NCBI RefSeq assembly: GCF_003067705.1
Contig: NZ_QANL01000003.1
Span: 310,001-374,000 of the forward strand
Source: Planctomonas deserti
GTDB taxonomy: Bacteria > Actinomycetota > Actinomycetes > Actinomycetales > Microbacteriaceae
Direction: 5' to 3'
DNA: 64,000 nucleotides
Positions 55,395 through 63,646 of this stretch are shown one piece after another. Under the pieces are notes generated by a model. That model saw nothing but the letters and a program-made list of their open reading frames with translations. It was not told the origin of the DNA and searched no databases. A program made the position numbers and the translations under genes. Every line of letters begins with the position of its first letter. The first letter of the stretch is position 1.

Positions 55395-55760
55395 TCACGG
55401 GTTCCGGGACTCGGCCGCGTACCAGGCTGCTCCATTCACTTCGAGAGTGACGCACAGAACGTTGTCCCGTTTCACCCCGAGAGCCGCCAGCCCGTCCGCT
55501 ATGGCGCTCATCGCCGCTTGCTTCTGCTCGTCGGTGTACCCGATCTGCGCAACCAACTCGACGAAGATGATGTCATCGCGCTGCTGATTGGGGAACGTCG
55601 ACGAGTAGAACAGCTCGCCCGGCTCGTGCAACCGGAACGTCTGAAAAAGATCGTCCTCCGGCATGTCGAAACCGCGCACCATCCCGTCGAGGATGGCCTT
55701 GCTGTATTCGGCCAACCGTGGCTCGTGCACCTTGTGCAGGTCGATACGGGCGTGAGGCAT
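55395..55760 (-). CDS. Tautomerase family protein
   Basis: 121 residues. After the initiator Met comes Pro (MPHARIDLHKV), so Pro2 can act as the general base of the 4-oxalocrotonate tautomerase superfamily. The body is TVTFRLHEPGELFY-like FQTFRLHEPGELFYSSTFPN and IIFVELVAQIGYTDEQKQAAMSAIADGLAALGV, the double beta-alpha-beta fold of the Tautomerase_2 group. It sits in the sugar cluster between the permease and the epimerase, which is unusual; it could isomerise an enol or keto intermediate. Confidence 0.86.
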   Translation of the reverse strand: MPHARIDLHKVHEPRLAEYSKAILDGMVRGFDMPEDDLFQTFRLHEPGELFYSSTFPNQQRDDIIFVELVAQIGYTDEQKQAAMSAIADGLAALGVKRDNVLCVTLEVNGAAWYAAESRNP

Positions 55761-55847
55761 CGTTGTCCTTTCGTTGGGACGGATGCCGGTAGGCGTCCGC
55801 TGGTTGACGAGCCCGCCCCGCTCGGGTGGACCTGACTTGAAGTCCGG

Positions 55848-56636
55848 TTACTTCAGCGCACCGGCCGCGAGGCCGCGTTCGAAGAAGCGCTGGAGGAAGA
55901 TGTACGCGATGACGACGGGTAGCCCTGTCAGCACGGCAGCCGCGAGGACCTTGGTCTGATCGTTGTTGTATTGGCCGACGAAGAACTGCGGCACGAGCGT
56001 GATCGTCTGCTGCTCCGGCGTCTGCAGAAAGAGCAGCGCGAGTAAGAACTCGTTCCACGAGTTGATGAAGACGAGCACCAGGACCGCGGCCATGATCGGC
56101 TTCATCAGCGGCATCATGACGTGCCGGAAGGTGCGTATCGTGTTCGCTCCATCAACCCGAGCTGCCTCAACGAGCTCGTTCGGGATGCCGTCGACGAAGT
56201 TACGAGCGAGCAGGACGGTGAACGGAATCTGCAGCGCCGCGACCGGAAGGATGACGGACCAGAGCGTGTTGTAGGCACCGATTCGCGTGATAGTGGCGAA
56301 CAGGGGTGCAATCAGCACGACGCCCGGTAGCGTGAGCGCCACCATCAGCATCCAGAAGTAGACTTCCTTGGCCCGGATGTGCAGCTTCGAGAAGCCGAAT
56401 GCCGCCATCGTCGTGCACACGAGCACGATGAGGATCACCGCCGCTGAGAGCAGCGCACTGTTGATGAAGAAGCCTGGCAGGAGCGGCAACGAGAGCACCG
56501 TCCGGTAGTTGTTCCAGCCCGAGCCCGCGAGCGACCCCTGCACCATCGCGATGAGTGGGAAGACGAACGGCAGAACGATCAAGCCGAGCAAGATCTGAAG
56601 GAGGATGCGGGAACGAAGCGTCTTGGTTTCAAACAT
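55848..56636 (-). CDS. Carbohydrate ABC transporter permease, MalG type
   Basis: 262 residues from ATG 56636 (the longest frame starts 17 codons earlier, within the partner gene). Six helices; the EAA loop reads LVEAARVDGANTIRTFRHVMMPLMKPIMAAVLVLVFINSWNEFLLALLFL, the conserved carbohydrate permease pattern. C-terminus RFFERGLAAGALK is the usual end of MalG-like proteins. The start overlaps the MalF-type gene stop by eight bases. With the binding protein it imports a mono- or oligosaccharide. Confidence 0.93.
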   Translation of the reverse strand: MFETKTLRSRILLQILLGLIVLPFVFPLIAMVQGSLAGSGWNNYRTVLSLPLLPGFFINSALLSAAVILIVLVCTTMAAFGFSKLHIRAKEVYFWMLMVALTLPGVVLIAPLFATITRIGAYNTLWSVILPVAALQIPFTVLLARNFVDGIPNELVEAARVDGANTIRTFRHVMMPLMKPIMAAVLVLVFINSWNEFLLALLFLQTPEQQTITLVPQFFVGQYNNDQTKVLAAAVLTGLPVVIAYIFLQRFFERGLAAGALK

Positions 56637-57606
56637 CGGCTTTTTCTCTCTCCGTGCTCGAGACTCTGATGATGATTGCTGTGCCAATCGCGAGAACGAG
56701 CAGCACGACCGAGATGGCGGCGCCGTAGCCGACCTGGGAGAACGCGACGCTGACCCGGTAGATCATGGTCCCCAGGAACTCGGTCGCGTAGCTAGGTCCA
56801 CCTCCGGTAATGAGGAATGGGATGTCGAAGGTCTTCAGCGACCCGATCGCGGTCAAGATCGCGATCGCAATGGTCGTTCCCCGCACACCGGGCCAGACGA
56901 TCGAGCCGATGATCCGCAAGTTCCCCGCGCCGTCCAGGCGCGCCGCCTCCAGAACCTCGGTGTCAATCTGTCCGATCGCCGCGTAGTACAGCACGAACAC
57001 GATCCCGGTCGACTGCCAGATCTGCACCGACATGATGATGATCAGCGCGGCGGTTCCATTCGACAACCACGGCTGCGCGAAAGCGCCCAGACCCACGACT
57101 TCGAGCACGCCGTTCACGGTGCCGTCGGGAGCGTACATCTGACGGAACACTGGCGCCGTTGTCGCGGTAGCGAGGACCACCGGGATGAAGATCAGTACTT
57201 TGTGCAGGGTTCTGAGATACAGCTGGGAGTGCAGTAGGCAAGCGAGGAGGATGCCGAGCGCCACCTGCACGATCAAGGTGACGACGAAGAACGCGACGGT
57301 GTTGCCGAGCGCCCGCCAGAAGACCGGGTCTTGCAGCATGCGGGTGAAGTTGTCGGCGCCGACGGGCTGCTGCAGCGGGCTGGCCCCGTCCCAGCTGAGA
57401 GTCGAGATGTATCCCGTGTACGCGATGCAGTAATAAAGGAGGCCGACCGAAACGACCATCGCCGGCAGGATCCACGGCAACCCGGCAGGCGAGTGGAGCC
57501 GGCCAGGCCGGCGGGAGCCCCGCTCGGAGCTTCGGCCGGGCCGGCGGGAGCCCCTTTCGGAGCTCACGCCGGCCCTCTGCACCGCAGTCGTCGTTCCCGT
57601 CGTCAC
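56629..57606 (-). CDS. Carbohydrate ABC transporter permease, MalF type
   Basis: 325 residues, six main helices, EAA loop VLEAARLDGAGNLRIIGSIVWPGVRGTTIAIAILTAIGSLKTFDIPFLITGGGP. The N-terminus carries an 11-residue unit SSERGSRRPGR twice in tandem (residues about 15-36), encoded by an exact-length 33-base duplication. No ATPase gene is in the cluster; in actinobacteria such importers commonly borrow a shared MsiK-type ATPase encoded elsewhere. Operon order SBP-MalF-MalG is standard. Confidence 0.93.
   Translation of the reverse strand: MTTGTTTAVQRAGVSSERGSRRPGRSSERGSRRPGRLHSPAGLPWILPAMVVSVGLLYYCIAYTGYISTLSWDGASPLQQPVGADNFTRMLQDPVFWRALGNTVAFFVVTLIVQVALGILLACLLHSQLYLRTLHKVLIFIPVVLATATTAPVFRQMYAPDGTVNGVLEVVGLGAFAQPWLSNGTAALIIIMSVQIWQSTGIVFVLYYAAIGQIDTEVLEAARLDGAGNLRIIGSIVWPGVRGTTIAIAILTAIGSLKTFDIPFLITGGGPSYATEFLGTMIYRVSVAFSQVGYGAAISVVLLVLAIGTAIIIRVSSTEREKADV
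57499..57564 (-). repeat. 33-base tandem duplication inside the MalF-type gene
   Basis: Units 57499-57531 and 57532-57564 differ at a few positions only and encode SSERGSRRPGR twice. The length keeps the frame, so it adds a second basic, disordered segment before the first membrane helix. Confidence 0.85.
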
Positions 57607-57634
57607 TGATCCGTCCCCATGATCAGCGAGGCAC

Positions 57635-59014
57635 TCAACGGTTCTTCGCAGCCTCGGCGACCGCCTGAATGTCGTTCGCCGCGTCTTGCCCGGACTTGTC
57701 GCTGATAAGCATCGCCTGGATCGCGTCGACTATCGCCTGACTCACCTCGGCATCCATTCCGAAGGACCGCGGGTCCTTCGCTGTGGTGAGCTGCTTCGTG
57801 ACCTCCTCCAGCGCGGGTTGCTGCCGTTCGGGGTCGACGAGCTCGATCTTGTCCCATTGCGGCGTGATGCCATTGAGCGTCGCCAGCGAGTCCAGGCTGT
57901 TCGTGACCGCCTGCTGGCCCTCCTCGGAGTGGCCCAGCCAGACTGCGAAGGTGGTAGCGGCCTTGATGTTCTTCGACTTGGCGTTCACCGAATTGCCCGC
58001 GTCGACGTCTGCGAACACCGTCGATGGGTTGCCCTTGCCGGCCACGTCCGGGAAGGGCATGGGCATGAGGGTGATCTTCGGCGTCTCCGCCGGCACGCCA
58101 GCTCCCTCAAGGGCGGCAGTGAGGGTGGGGAGGCTGGCGTTCTGCTGGTACCACGTGCCCATCTGGATCATGGGTACCTTGCCGGTGAGGAAGTCGTTGT
58201 TGACGTCCGGATACTGCTGGAGGCCGACCGAGCCCTCGTCGAGGATGCCCTCGTCAGAGAAGGTCCGCAGCATCTCCAGGGACTGCGCCACGGTGGGGTC
58301 CGACCACTTACCATCGCCGGAGAGTGCGTCCGCAAACGCACCCGGCTTGAAGCTGTCCATGATCGAGTGCAGCGTGTCGGCACCGAAGCCGTTGCTCGCC
58401 ATGCCCTCGCGGAAGCAACCGAGCCCGTTCGCACGGAAGGTCTTGCACACTGAGACCCACTCGTCGAGCGTCTTCGGCGGCTCGAGGTTGTACTGGTCGA
58501 ACATGCCCTGGTTGATCCACATCATCCCGGCGCCCGCCTTGGCGTATTGCGCCGCGACCAGTCGGTCGTCGATGGTGAACGCCTTCACGCCGCCGTCATA
58601 CACCTTCGACTCCCAGTCCTCGCCGAGCATCTTCTCGACGGCTGGGGTGAGGTCGGTTGCGTAAGGTGCGAATGTTGCCGCGCCGAACGCGCCGCTGTTG
58701 TAGACGGTATAGACGTCCGGACCGTCGTTCGACGCGAGCGCGGGCTTCAATGAGGCTGCGTAGTCTTCGATCGGCACCTTTTTGTAGATGACCTTGATGT
58801 CGGGATATGCCTCATTGAATGCGGCGATCTCACCCTTGGCGACGTCGTTGGTGGGTGTCCAGCTCCACCAGTTGATGGTGCCCTCGGTAGCTGATCCGCC
58901 ATCGCTGGGAGCGGCCTGACCGCCGCCGCAACCGGTGAGGGCGACCGCGAGAACCGCGCCCCCTGCCATGGCAGTCGCTATGGCACGCCGGCGTTTCGTT
59001 GCAGGAAACTTCAT
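57635..59014 (-). CDS. Sugar ABC transporter substrate-binding lipoprotein, family 1
   Basis: 459 residues. Basic n-region, hydrophobic core and lipobox VALTGC with Cys29; then a Gly/Ser linker and the SBP_bac_1 body: GTINWWSWTPTNDVAKGEIAAFNEAYPDIKVIYKKVPIEDYAASLKPAL. Trp-rich N-terminal strand and KVPMIQMGTWYQQNASLP are typical sugar-contact regions. It is the first gene of the LacI-regulated operon; its promoter carries a perfect LacI-type operator. Tryptophans fit a sugar ligand, but which sugar is not readable. Confidence 0.92.
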   Translation of the reverse strand: MKFPATKRRRAIATAMAGGAVLAVALTGCGGGQAAPSDGGSATEGTINWWSWTPTNDVAKGEIAAFNEAYPDIKVIYKKVPIEDYAASLKPALASNDGPDVYTVYNSGAFGAATFAPYATDLTPAVEKMLGEDWESKVYDGGVKAFTIDDRLVAAQYAKAGAGMMWINQGMFDQYNLEPPKTLDEWVSVCKTFRANGLGCFREGMASNGFGADTLHSIMDSFKPGAFADALSGDGKWSDPTVAQSLEMLRTFSDEGILDEGSVGLQQYPDVNNDFLTGKVPMIQMGTWYQQNASLPTLTAALEGAGVPAETPKITLMPMPFPDVAGKGNPSTVFADVDAGNSVNAKSKNIKAATTFAVWLGHSEEGQQAVTNSLDSLATLNGITPQWDKIELVDPERQQPALEEVTKQLTTAKDPRSFGMDAEVSQAIVDAIQAMLISDKSGQDAANDIQAVAEAAKNR

Positions 59015-59671
59015 TGTTTCTCCTCACTTGGAGTGCGGACGCTGAGCGGGTGCCACGTCCACGGGGCTGTGTGTCGAGCGAGCTGTGAGTCGCTGGCCTC
59101 CACGTGGACTGCAGGAAAACTGCGACTTGCAACGTTGCAAACCATAATCCGCAGGAAAGCGGGCCGTCAAGGTACACGAACCAATTCACCGCGCGAGAGC
59201 CGAGTTGCTGTCGAGCCCCCCGAGGATGCGGCCACCTCGCGGAGGGCGGTCGCGGCTTCGTTCGTTGCGCCCTGACGATGAGGCACCTCGCGTCACCCGT
59301 TCGTCGTGCTCCTCCAGCGGCACGTGGCCGGCCAGGCGCAGCAGCGCGGCCGGGTGGGGGAGAGTGCGACGGTGCCGAACCGACGCCGGTCTTACTGTTT
59401 TCTCGTTCCCCGCGGTCAATCAATCGAATCTGCCGCCTGTGCAAAATCAACAGTCTGCTTTCGAGGGGTGGTCATCGCGCCCCTGTTCGAGCAACCACGG
59501 ACGCTCGTCGATCCGGGCGGCAACCGCGACGAGCCCCTGCAGAACAGAACGCGTCAGCGTAGCCAGACCTCGGTCACCACGGGGTCGTCCTCCACGGTGA
59601 CGGATACCAAGCGATCGAAAGTGCAACGGCTGGCACCGTCTAGGGTGGTTCCCGATCAGAGGAGGAGTTCC
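59015..59671. other. 657-base divergent intergenic region between the sugar operon and its LacI regulator
   Basis: Apart from the operator/promoter at 59127-59170 I see no further element with confidence. Open frames up to 150 codons on both strands lack family features. The lacI promoter must lie in the right half; GAGGAGGAG just before 59672 is its ribosome binding site. Confidence 0.5.
59127..59170 (-). promoter_or_regulatory. Promoter and LacI-type operator of the sugar operon
   Basis: On the minus strand TTGACG (59170-59165) and TATGGT (59146-59141) are 18 bases apart. Directly after the -10 lies TTGCAACGTTGCAA (59140-59127), a perfect 14-base palindrome with the central CG typical of LacI/GalR operators. 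Repression by blocking initiation is expected; the transcript leader would be about 115 bases. Confidence 0.75.
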
Positions 59672-60715
59672 GTGCCCGCTTCAACAACTCTGCACGATGT
59701 TGCTCGAGCTGCTGGGGTGTCGGTCAGAACGGTATCGAATGTTGTGAACCAGTACCCCTTCGTCAGCCCGGCGACTCGGGAGCGGGTGCTTCAGGCGGTA
59801 ACCGCGCTCGGGTACCAACCGAACCTCACTGCACGGGGCCTGCGACTTGGCCGAACGGGTGTGATCACCCTGGTTATTCCGGACCTTCGGAATGCGTACT
59901 TCGCGGAACTGGCCACTTCTGTGATGGACGCCGCCGCCCTGGACAACGTTTTCGTGCTCATCGAACCGGTGGGTTTCGACCGGGATCGTGAGCTACAAGT
60001 GCTCCGCGGCCCTCAAGCGAAGATGGTCGACGGCATCCTTTTCAGCGCACTCGCTCTCGGAGAAGACGACGCTCACCTCATCGATACTTCGATACCCACC
60101 GTTCTGCTCGGCGAACAGATTTTCAATGCCCCTGTTGATCACGTGACCATGCAGAATGTCGAAGCGTCGCGGGCCGCGACAGAGCACCTCCTGTCGATCG
60201 GGAGGAAACGGATAGTCGCTCTCGGAGCCCGACGTGGCGAAGTGGTTGGATCGTCAGGGCTCCGTTTCCGGGGTTACCTCGACGCCCTCGAAGCGGCGGG
60301 GTTACCCCACGACCCTGAGTTGATCGGAACGACACAGAGCTGGCACCGCGCCGATGGTGCTGCAAGCATCGCCGACCTGATCGCGCGGAACATAGCTTTC
60401 GATGGCGTAGTTGCCTTCAGCGACACGCTCGCTCTGGGGGCCATGAGCGCCCTGCAACATGCCGGCCTGAGGATTCCAGAGGACGTTGCCATAATCGGCT
60501 TCGACGACACGGACGAGACGCGGTATTCGCATCCCACTCTGTCTTCGGTAGATGCTGGCCGTGATGAGATCGCTTCGACTGCCGTGACCTTCCTTCTCGA
60601 CCGAATCAAGAATCGGGACGAAAGCCTGCCGCCCCGGCGACACCTCAGTAAGTTCCAGGTCATTCCTCGCGAGTCGACAATAGGAAATGTCAGCGCGGCG
60701 CACCACTCCTCGTGA
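59672..60715 (+). CDS. LacI family transcriptional regulator
   Basis: 347 residues from GTG 59672, where the family begins; the open frame runs back to 59306 without homology. HTH and hinge: TLHDVARAAGVSVRTVSNVVNQYPFVSPATRERVLQAVTALGYQPNLTARGLR. The periplasmic-binding-like domain has VITLVIPDLRNAYFAELATSV, DGILFSALALGEDD, FDGVVAFSDTLALGAMSALQHAGLRIPEDVAIIGFDD. It diverges from the sugar transporter operon, whose promoter has a LacI operator, so it is almost surely the repressor, relieved by the imported sugar or a derivative. Strong GGAGGAG site upstream. Confidence 0.93.
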   Translation: MPASTTLHDVARAAGVSVRTVSNVVNQYPFVSPATRERVLQAVTALGYQPNLTARGLRLGRTGVITLVIPDLRNAYFAELATSVMDAAALDNVFVLIEPVGFDRDRELQVLRGPQAKMVDGILFSALALGEDDAHLIDTSIPTVLLGEQIFNAPVDHVTMQNVEASRAATEHLLSIGRKRIVALGARRGEVVGSSGLRFRGYLDALEAAGLPHDPELIGTTQSWHRADGAASIADLIARNIAFDGVVAFSDTLALGAMSALQHAGLRIPEDVAIIGFDDTDETRYSHPTLSSVDAGRDEIASTAVTFLLDRIKNRDESLPPRRHLSKFQVIPRESTIGNVSAAHHSS

Positions 60716-60896
60716 GGTGCGGCCCGTAAGTCCCGGCGGTGTCGAAGAAGGTGACACCACGATCGACGGCGTCGCTGAGGAGGGCCACCATCTCGTTGCG
60801 GTCGGGGTGTCCGCTGTAGCCGCCGGTCATAGTCATGCAGCCGAGCCCGATGGCCGAGACCTCCAGGCCGCTCATTCCTAGGGTGCGCTTCTTCAT
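60690..60896 (-). pseudogene. N-terminal fragment of an aldo/keto reductase
   Basis: ATG 60896 gives MKKRTLGMSGLEVSAIGLGC, MTMTGGYSGHPDRNEMVALL, then DAVDRGVTFFDTAGTYGP, the opening of a Tas-like aldo/keto reductase up to the active-site Asp and Tyr. Homology stops at about 60712 and the frame ends at 60690, inside the C-terminus of lacI. The remaining ~260 residues are gone. This marks a deletion or recombination junction that joined the lacI 3' end to an older gene at the right edge of the island. Confidence 0.8.
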
Positions 60897-61144
60897 CGGT
60901 GATCCTCGTGGTCTCGTTCGCGCGAACGGGGGCCTGCCGACACCGGCCGTTGTCGGGGAGGTACGGGAAGCGCCCGGCTGTTGGGCACGCCGTGTTGTTC
61001 TCCGTCTCCGAGCGTAGGCAGGATGCGGGTCGCGATGGGATGCCCTGACAGAGCACCCCTCAGCCGGAGCACCCGGGCAACAACGAAAACCGGACGTCGC
61101 ACCCACGCCCACATCTCCGACAACTGACTCGCGCTGCAAGGTAG

Positions 61145-61181
61145 CCGTCGGTTACGGGTCCGACTCCCGTCCGCTCTACTG
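61145..61181 (+). repeat. attR-like copy of the CAT tRNA 3' end
   Basis: Matches the tRNA segment 28696-28732 at 32 of 37 positions without gaps, in the same orientation. It still folds as a T-arm (ACGGG...CCCGT) although three T-loop positions differ. No anticodon, D-arm or 5' acceptor is present upstream, so it is not a working tRNA. Confidence 0.75.
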
Positions 61182-61194
61182 AATCGCGCGTGCC

Positions 61195-62142
61195 TCACTC
61201 CGGTTGGGTGGCTGTGACGGGCGTGCGGGGATCGTTGAGACGGGTGCGGACGGCTGCACCGGCGCAGAGGATCACGGCGAGGCCTCCAGCAAGGGTTGTC
61301 CAGGTCAGGTGCTCGTGAAGGATGAGCGCTGCCCAGGCGAGGCTCAACACGGGCTGCGCGAGCTGCACCTGACTCACCTGTGCCATCGGGCCGATCGCCA
61401 AGCCCCTGTACCAGGCGAAGAACCCCAGGAACATGCTCACGATGGCGAGGTACGCGAACGCGGACCACTCCACGGCCGTGGCCCGTGGCGGCTCGAGGGT
61501 GCTGGCAATGATCGTCAGCAGGATCATCAGCGGCGAGATGAGGACGAGCGCCCAGGAGACGGTCTGCCAGGCGCCGAGCTCGCGGGCGAGCAGACCACCC
61601 TCGGCGTAACCGACCGCCGCGGCGATCACGGCTCCGAAGAGAAGGAGATCCGACCAGCTGGTACCCGCGATTCCGCCGCCCTGGATCGACCCGAAGACAG
61701 CAGCGGCGATGGACCCGATGACGGCCGTGACCCAGAAGGCGAGTGGCGGTCGTTCCCTGCCGCGAAGGACGGCCATCACGGCGGTGGCGGCGGGCAGGAG
61801 CGCGATCACGACCGCGCCGTGACTGGCCGGCGCGGTTTGCAACGCGAATGAAGTGAGCAGCGGGAATCCGACGACTACGCCGCCGGCGACGATCACCAGG
61901 CGGCCGCACTGGGCGCCGCGGGGGAAGCGCTGCCGGGTCACCGCCAGCGCCACGGCAGCGAGACACGCGGCCGCGACCGCACGTCCCGAACCGATGAACA
62001 GCGGCGAGAGGCCACCGACCGCAATGCGGGTGAAGATCACCGTGAAGGAGAAGGCGAGGACACCGAGAAGGCCCCACCACAAACCCGCGCGGGACGGTAT
62101 CACCGGGGTGACGCGGGTAGTAGCGCTACTGTTGCCTGTCAT
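61195..62142 (-). CDS. EamA/DMT family exporter
   Basis: 315 residues from ATG 62142 (another ATG lies six codons upstream). Ten helices in two EamA halves: LLGVLAFSFTVIFTRIAVGGLSPLFIGSGRAVAAACLAAVAL in the first and LVLISPLMILLTIIAS...YLAIVSMFLGFFAWYRGLAIGPMAQVSQVQLAQPVLSLAWAALILHE in the second. Members export amino acids and related metabolites. It diverges from a MocR-type regulator with overlapping start codons; this EamA-MocR pairing is common and the regulator normally controls the transporter. Confidence 0.89.
   Translation of the reverse strand: MTGNSSATTRVTPVIPSRAGLWWGLLGVLAFSFTVIFTRIAVGGLSPLFIGSGRAVAAACLAAVALAVTRQRFPRGAQCGRLVIVAGGVVVGFPLLTSFALQTAPASHGAVVIALLPAATAVMAVLRGRERPPLAFWVTAVIGSIAAAVFGSIQGGGIAGTSWSDLLLFGAVIAAAVGYAEGGLLARELGAWQTVSWALVLISPLMILLTIIASTLEPPRATAVEWSAFAYLAIVSMFLGFFAWYRGLAIGPMAQVSQVQLAQPVLSLAWAALILHEHLTWTTLAGGLAVILCAGAAVRTRLNDPRTPVTATQPE
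62119..62130. promoter_or_regulatory. 12-base perfect palindrome beside the EamA/MocR starts
   Basis: AGTAGCGCTACT is self-complementary and lies 10 bases before the MocR ATG, inside the EamA coding start. It is a plausible operator for the MocR protein, though such regulators often use direct repeats. Confidence 0.4.
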
Positions 62143-63544
62143 GGAACACGATAGCAGCACCAGGATCGTTCAGGACCTGACGGTGTTGATCAGCACCTCC
62201 GATCCGGGTGCCCGCCTGCCCTCGACCCGTGCTCTCGTCGCCCGGTATGGCGCGAGCCCGGTCACCGTGCAGAAGGCGCTCCGTGAGCTCACCCGGCGGG
62301 GCCTCATCGAGAGCCGTCCCGGCACCGGAACGTTCGTGCGGATCACCCGCACGGCCCGGCCCGCCGACTACGGCTGGCAGACCGCTGCGCTTCGGACCCC
62401 CATGGCCGCAGCGATTGACGTCTCGGCGACTATGCGAACGGTATCGAACGATCACATCGCCCTGCATGCCGGCTATCCGGACCGCGAGCTGCTTCCGGAG
62501 CGACTGGTGCGGTCAGCCCTCACGCGCGCCGCGCGCAGCGACGCAGCCTTCGCGCGGCCGCCGGTCTCGGGGCTGCCCGAGCTGCAGGCGTGGTTCGCCT
62601 CCGAGCTGGCGGACGCGACGCCGTCCGGTCTGACGCCGCCGGCCGCCAGTGACGTGACGGTCCTTCCCGGCAGCCAGAGCGGCCTCAGCTCCGTGTTCCG
62701 TGCGCTGGTCGGTCCCAGGCAGCCCGTGCTTCTGGAGTCGCCGACGTACTGGGGAGCGATCTCCGCGGCCGCACAAGCGGGCGCGGACGTGGTCCCTGTA
62801 CCCAGCGGCAGGCAGGGACCGGATCCTCGCGACGTCGCGCGCGCATTCGACGAGACGGGCGCCCGTGCCTTCTACGCCCAGCCCAACTTCGCCAATCCCA
62901 CCGGGGCGCAGTGGTCCCGGGAGGCGGCGGGGGAGATACTCGAGATCGTCCGGGCCCGGTCGGCGTTCCTCATCGAGGACGACTGGGCACACGACTTCGG
63001 TATCGACACCGACGCCACCCCGCTCGCGGCCCAGGACGCACACGGCCACGTTGTCTACCTCCGATCCCTGACCAAGAGCGTTTCTCCCTCTATCCGGGTC
63101 GCCGGAATCATCGCACGCGGCCCGGCCCGTGAGCGGATACGCAACGACAGGGCGGCCGAGAGCATGTACGTCAGCGGCGTCCTGCAGAGGGCCGCCCTCG
63201 ACGTGGTGACACAGCCCGGGTGGGGCACACACCTGCGTCACCTCCGGCACAGTCTCCGCGCCCGACGTGATCTGCTGGTGTCCAGCCTGCGAGAGCACGC
63301 CTCCGACGCGCACGTCGACGGGATTCCCCGCGGCGGGTTGAACCTCTGGGTCAGACTGCCGGACGGGGTCGACCTTCGCCGACTCGTCCGCGACTGCGAA
63401 GCCGACGGTCTGATCATCGCGTCCGGCGACGAGTGGTACCCGGCCGAGCCGGAAGGACCCCGCATCCGTCTCAACTACTCAGGGCCGAATCCGGCCGCGT
63501 TTGCCGACGCGGCTCGCATCCTCGGCGCACGGCTTTCGGAATGA
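62141..63544 (+). CDS. MocR-type regulator: GntR HTH fused to a PLP-dependent aminotransferase domain
   Basis: 467 residues from ATG 62141; the frame upstream is a shadow of the EamA gene. Winged helix: GARLPSTRALVARYGASPVTVQKALRELTRRGLIESRPGTGTFV (residues about 22-65). Fold-type I aminotransferase: VTVLPGSQSGLSSVFRALV, PTYWGAISAAAQAG, AFYAQPNFANPTGAQWS, FLIEDDWAHDFG and the PLP lysine in LRSLTKSVSPSIRVAG (about 312). It should sense PLP or an amino compound and regulate the divergent exporter. No Shine-Dalgarno is visible, so a leaderless start is likely. Confidence 0.91.
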   Translation: MEHDSSTRIVQDLTVLISTSDPGARLPSTRALVARYGASPVTVQKALRELTRRGLIESRPGTGTFVRITRTARPADYGWQTAALRTPMAAAIDVSATMRTVSNDHIALHAGYPDRELLPERLVRSALTRAARSDAAFARPPVSGLPELQAWFASELADATPSGLTPPAASDVTVLPGSQSGLSSVFRALVGPRQPVLLESPTYWGAISAAAQAGADVVPVPSGRQGPDPRDVARAFDETGARAFYAQPNFANPTGAQWSREAAGEILEIVRARSAFLIEDDWAHDFGIDTDATPLAAQDAHGHVVYLRSLTKSVSPSIRVAGIIARGPARERIRNDRAAESMYVSGVLQRAALDVVTQPGWGTHLRHLRHSLRARRDLLVSSLREHASDAHVDGIPRGGLNLWVRLPDGVDLRRLVRDCEADGLIIASGDEWYPAEPEGPRIRLNYSGPNPAAFADAARILGARLSE

Positions 63545-63646
63545 GCTACGACACCCGGGGCCGGTGCAGGTTTTTCGGACTCGATGGGTCTCCCGCTCAG
63601 AACCGCACAGCGGGAGAGCCGGCGGCGGCCCGGATCGAGCGCTTCC
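63545..63646. other. Short gap between convergent genes
   Basis: About 100 bases with no terminator-like stem that I can support. Confidence 0.3.

Noticed and set aside
61085-61181. A complete second CAT tRNA at the right island edge
   Set aside because: Only the 3' 37 bases match; no anticodon loop, D-arm or 5' acceptor strand lies upstream.
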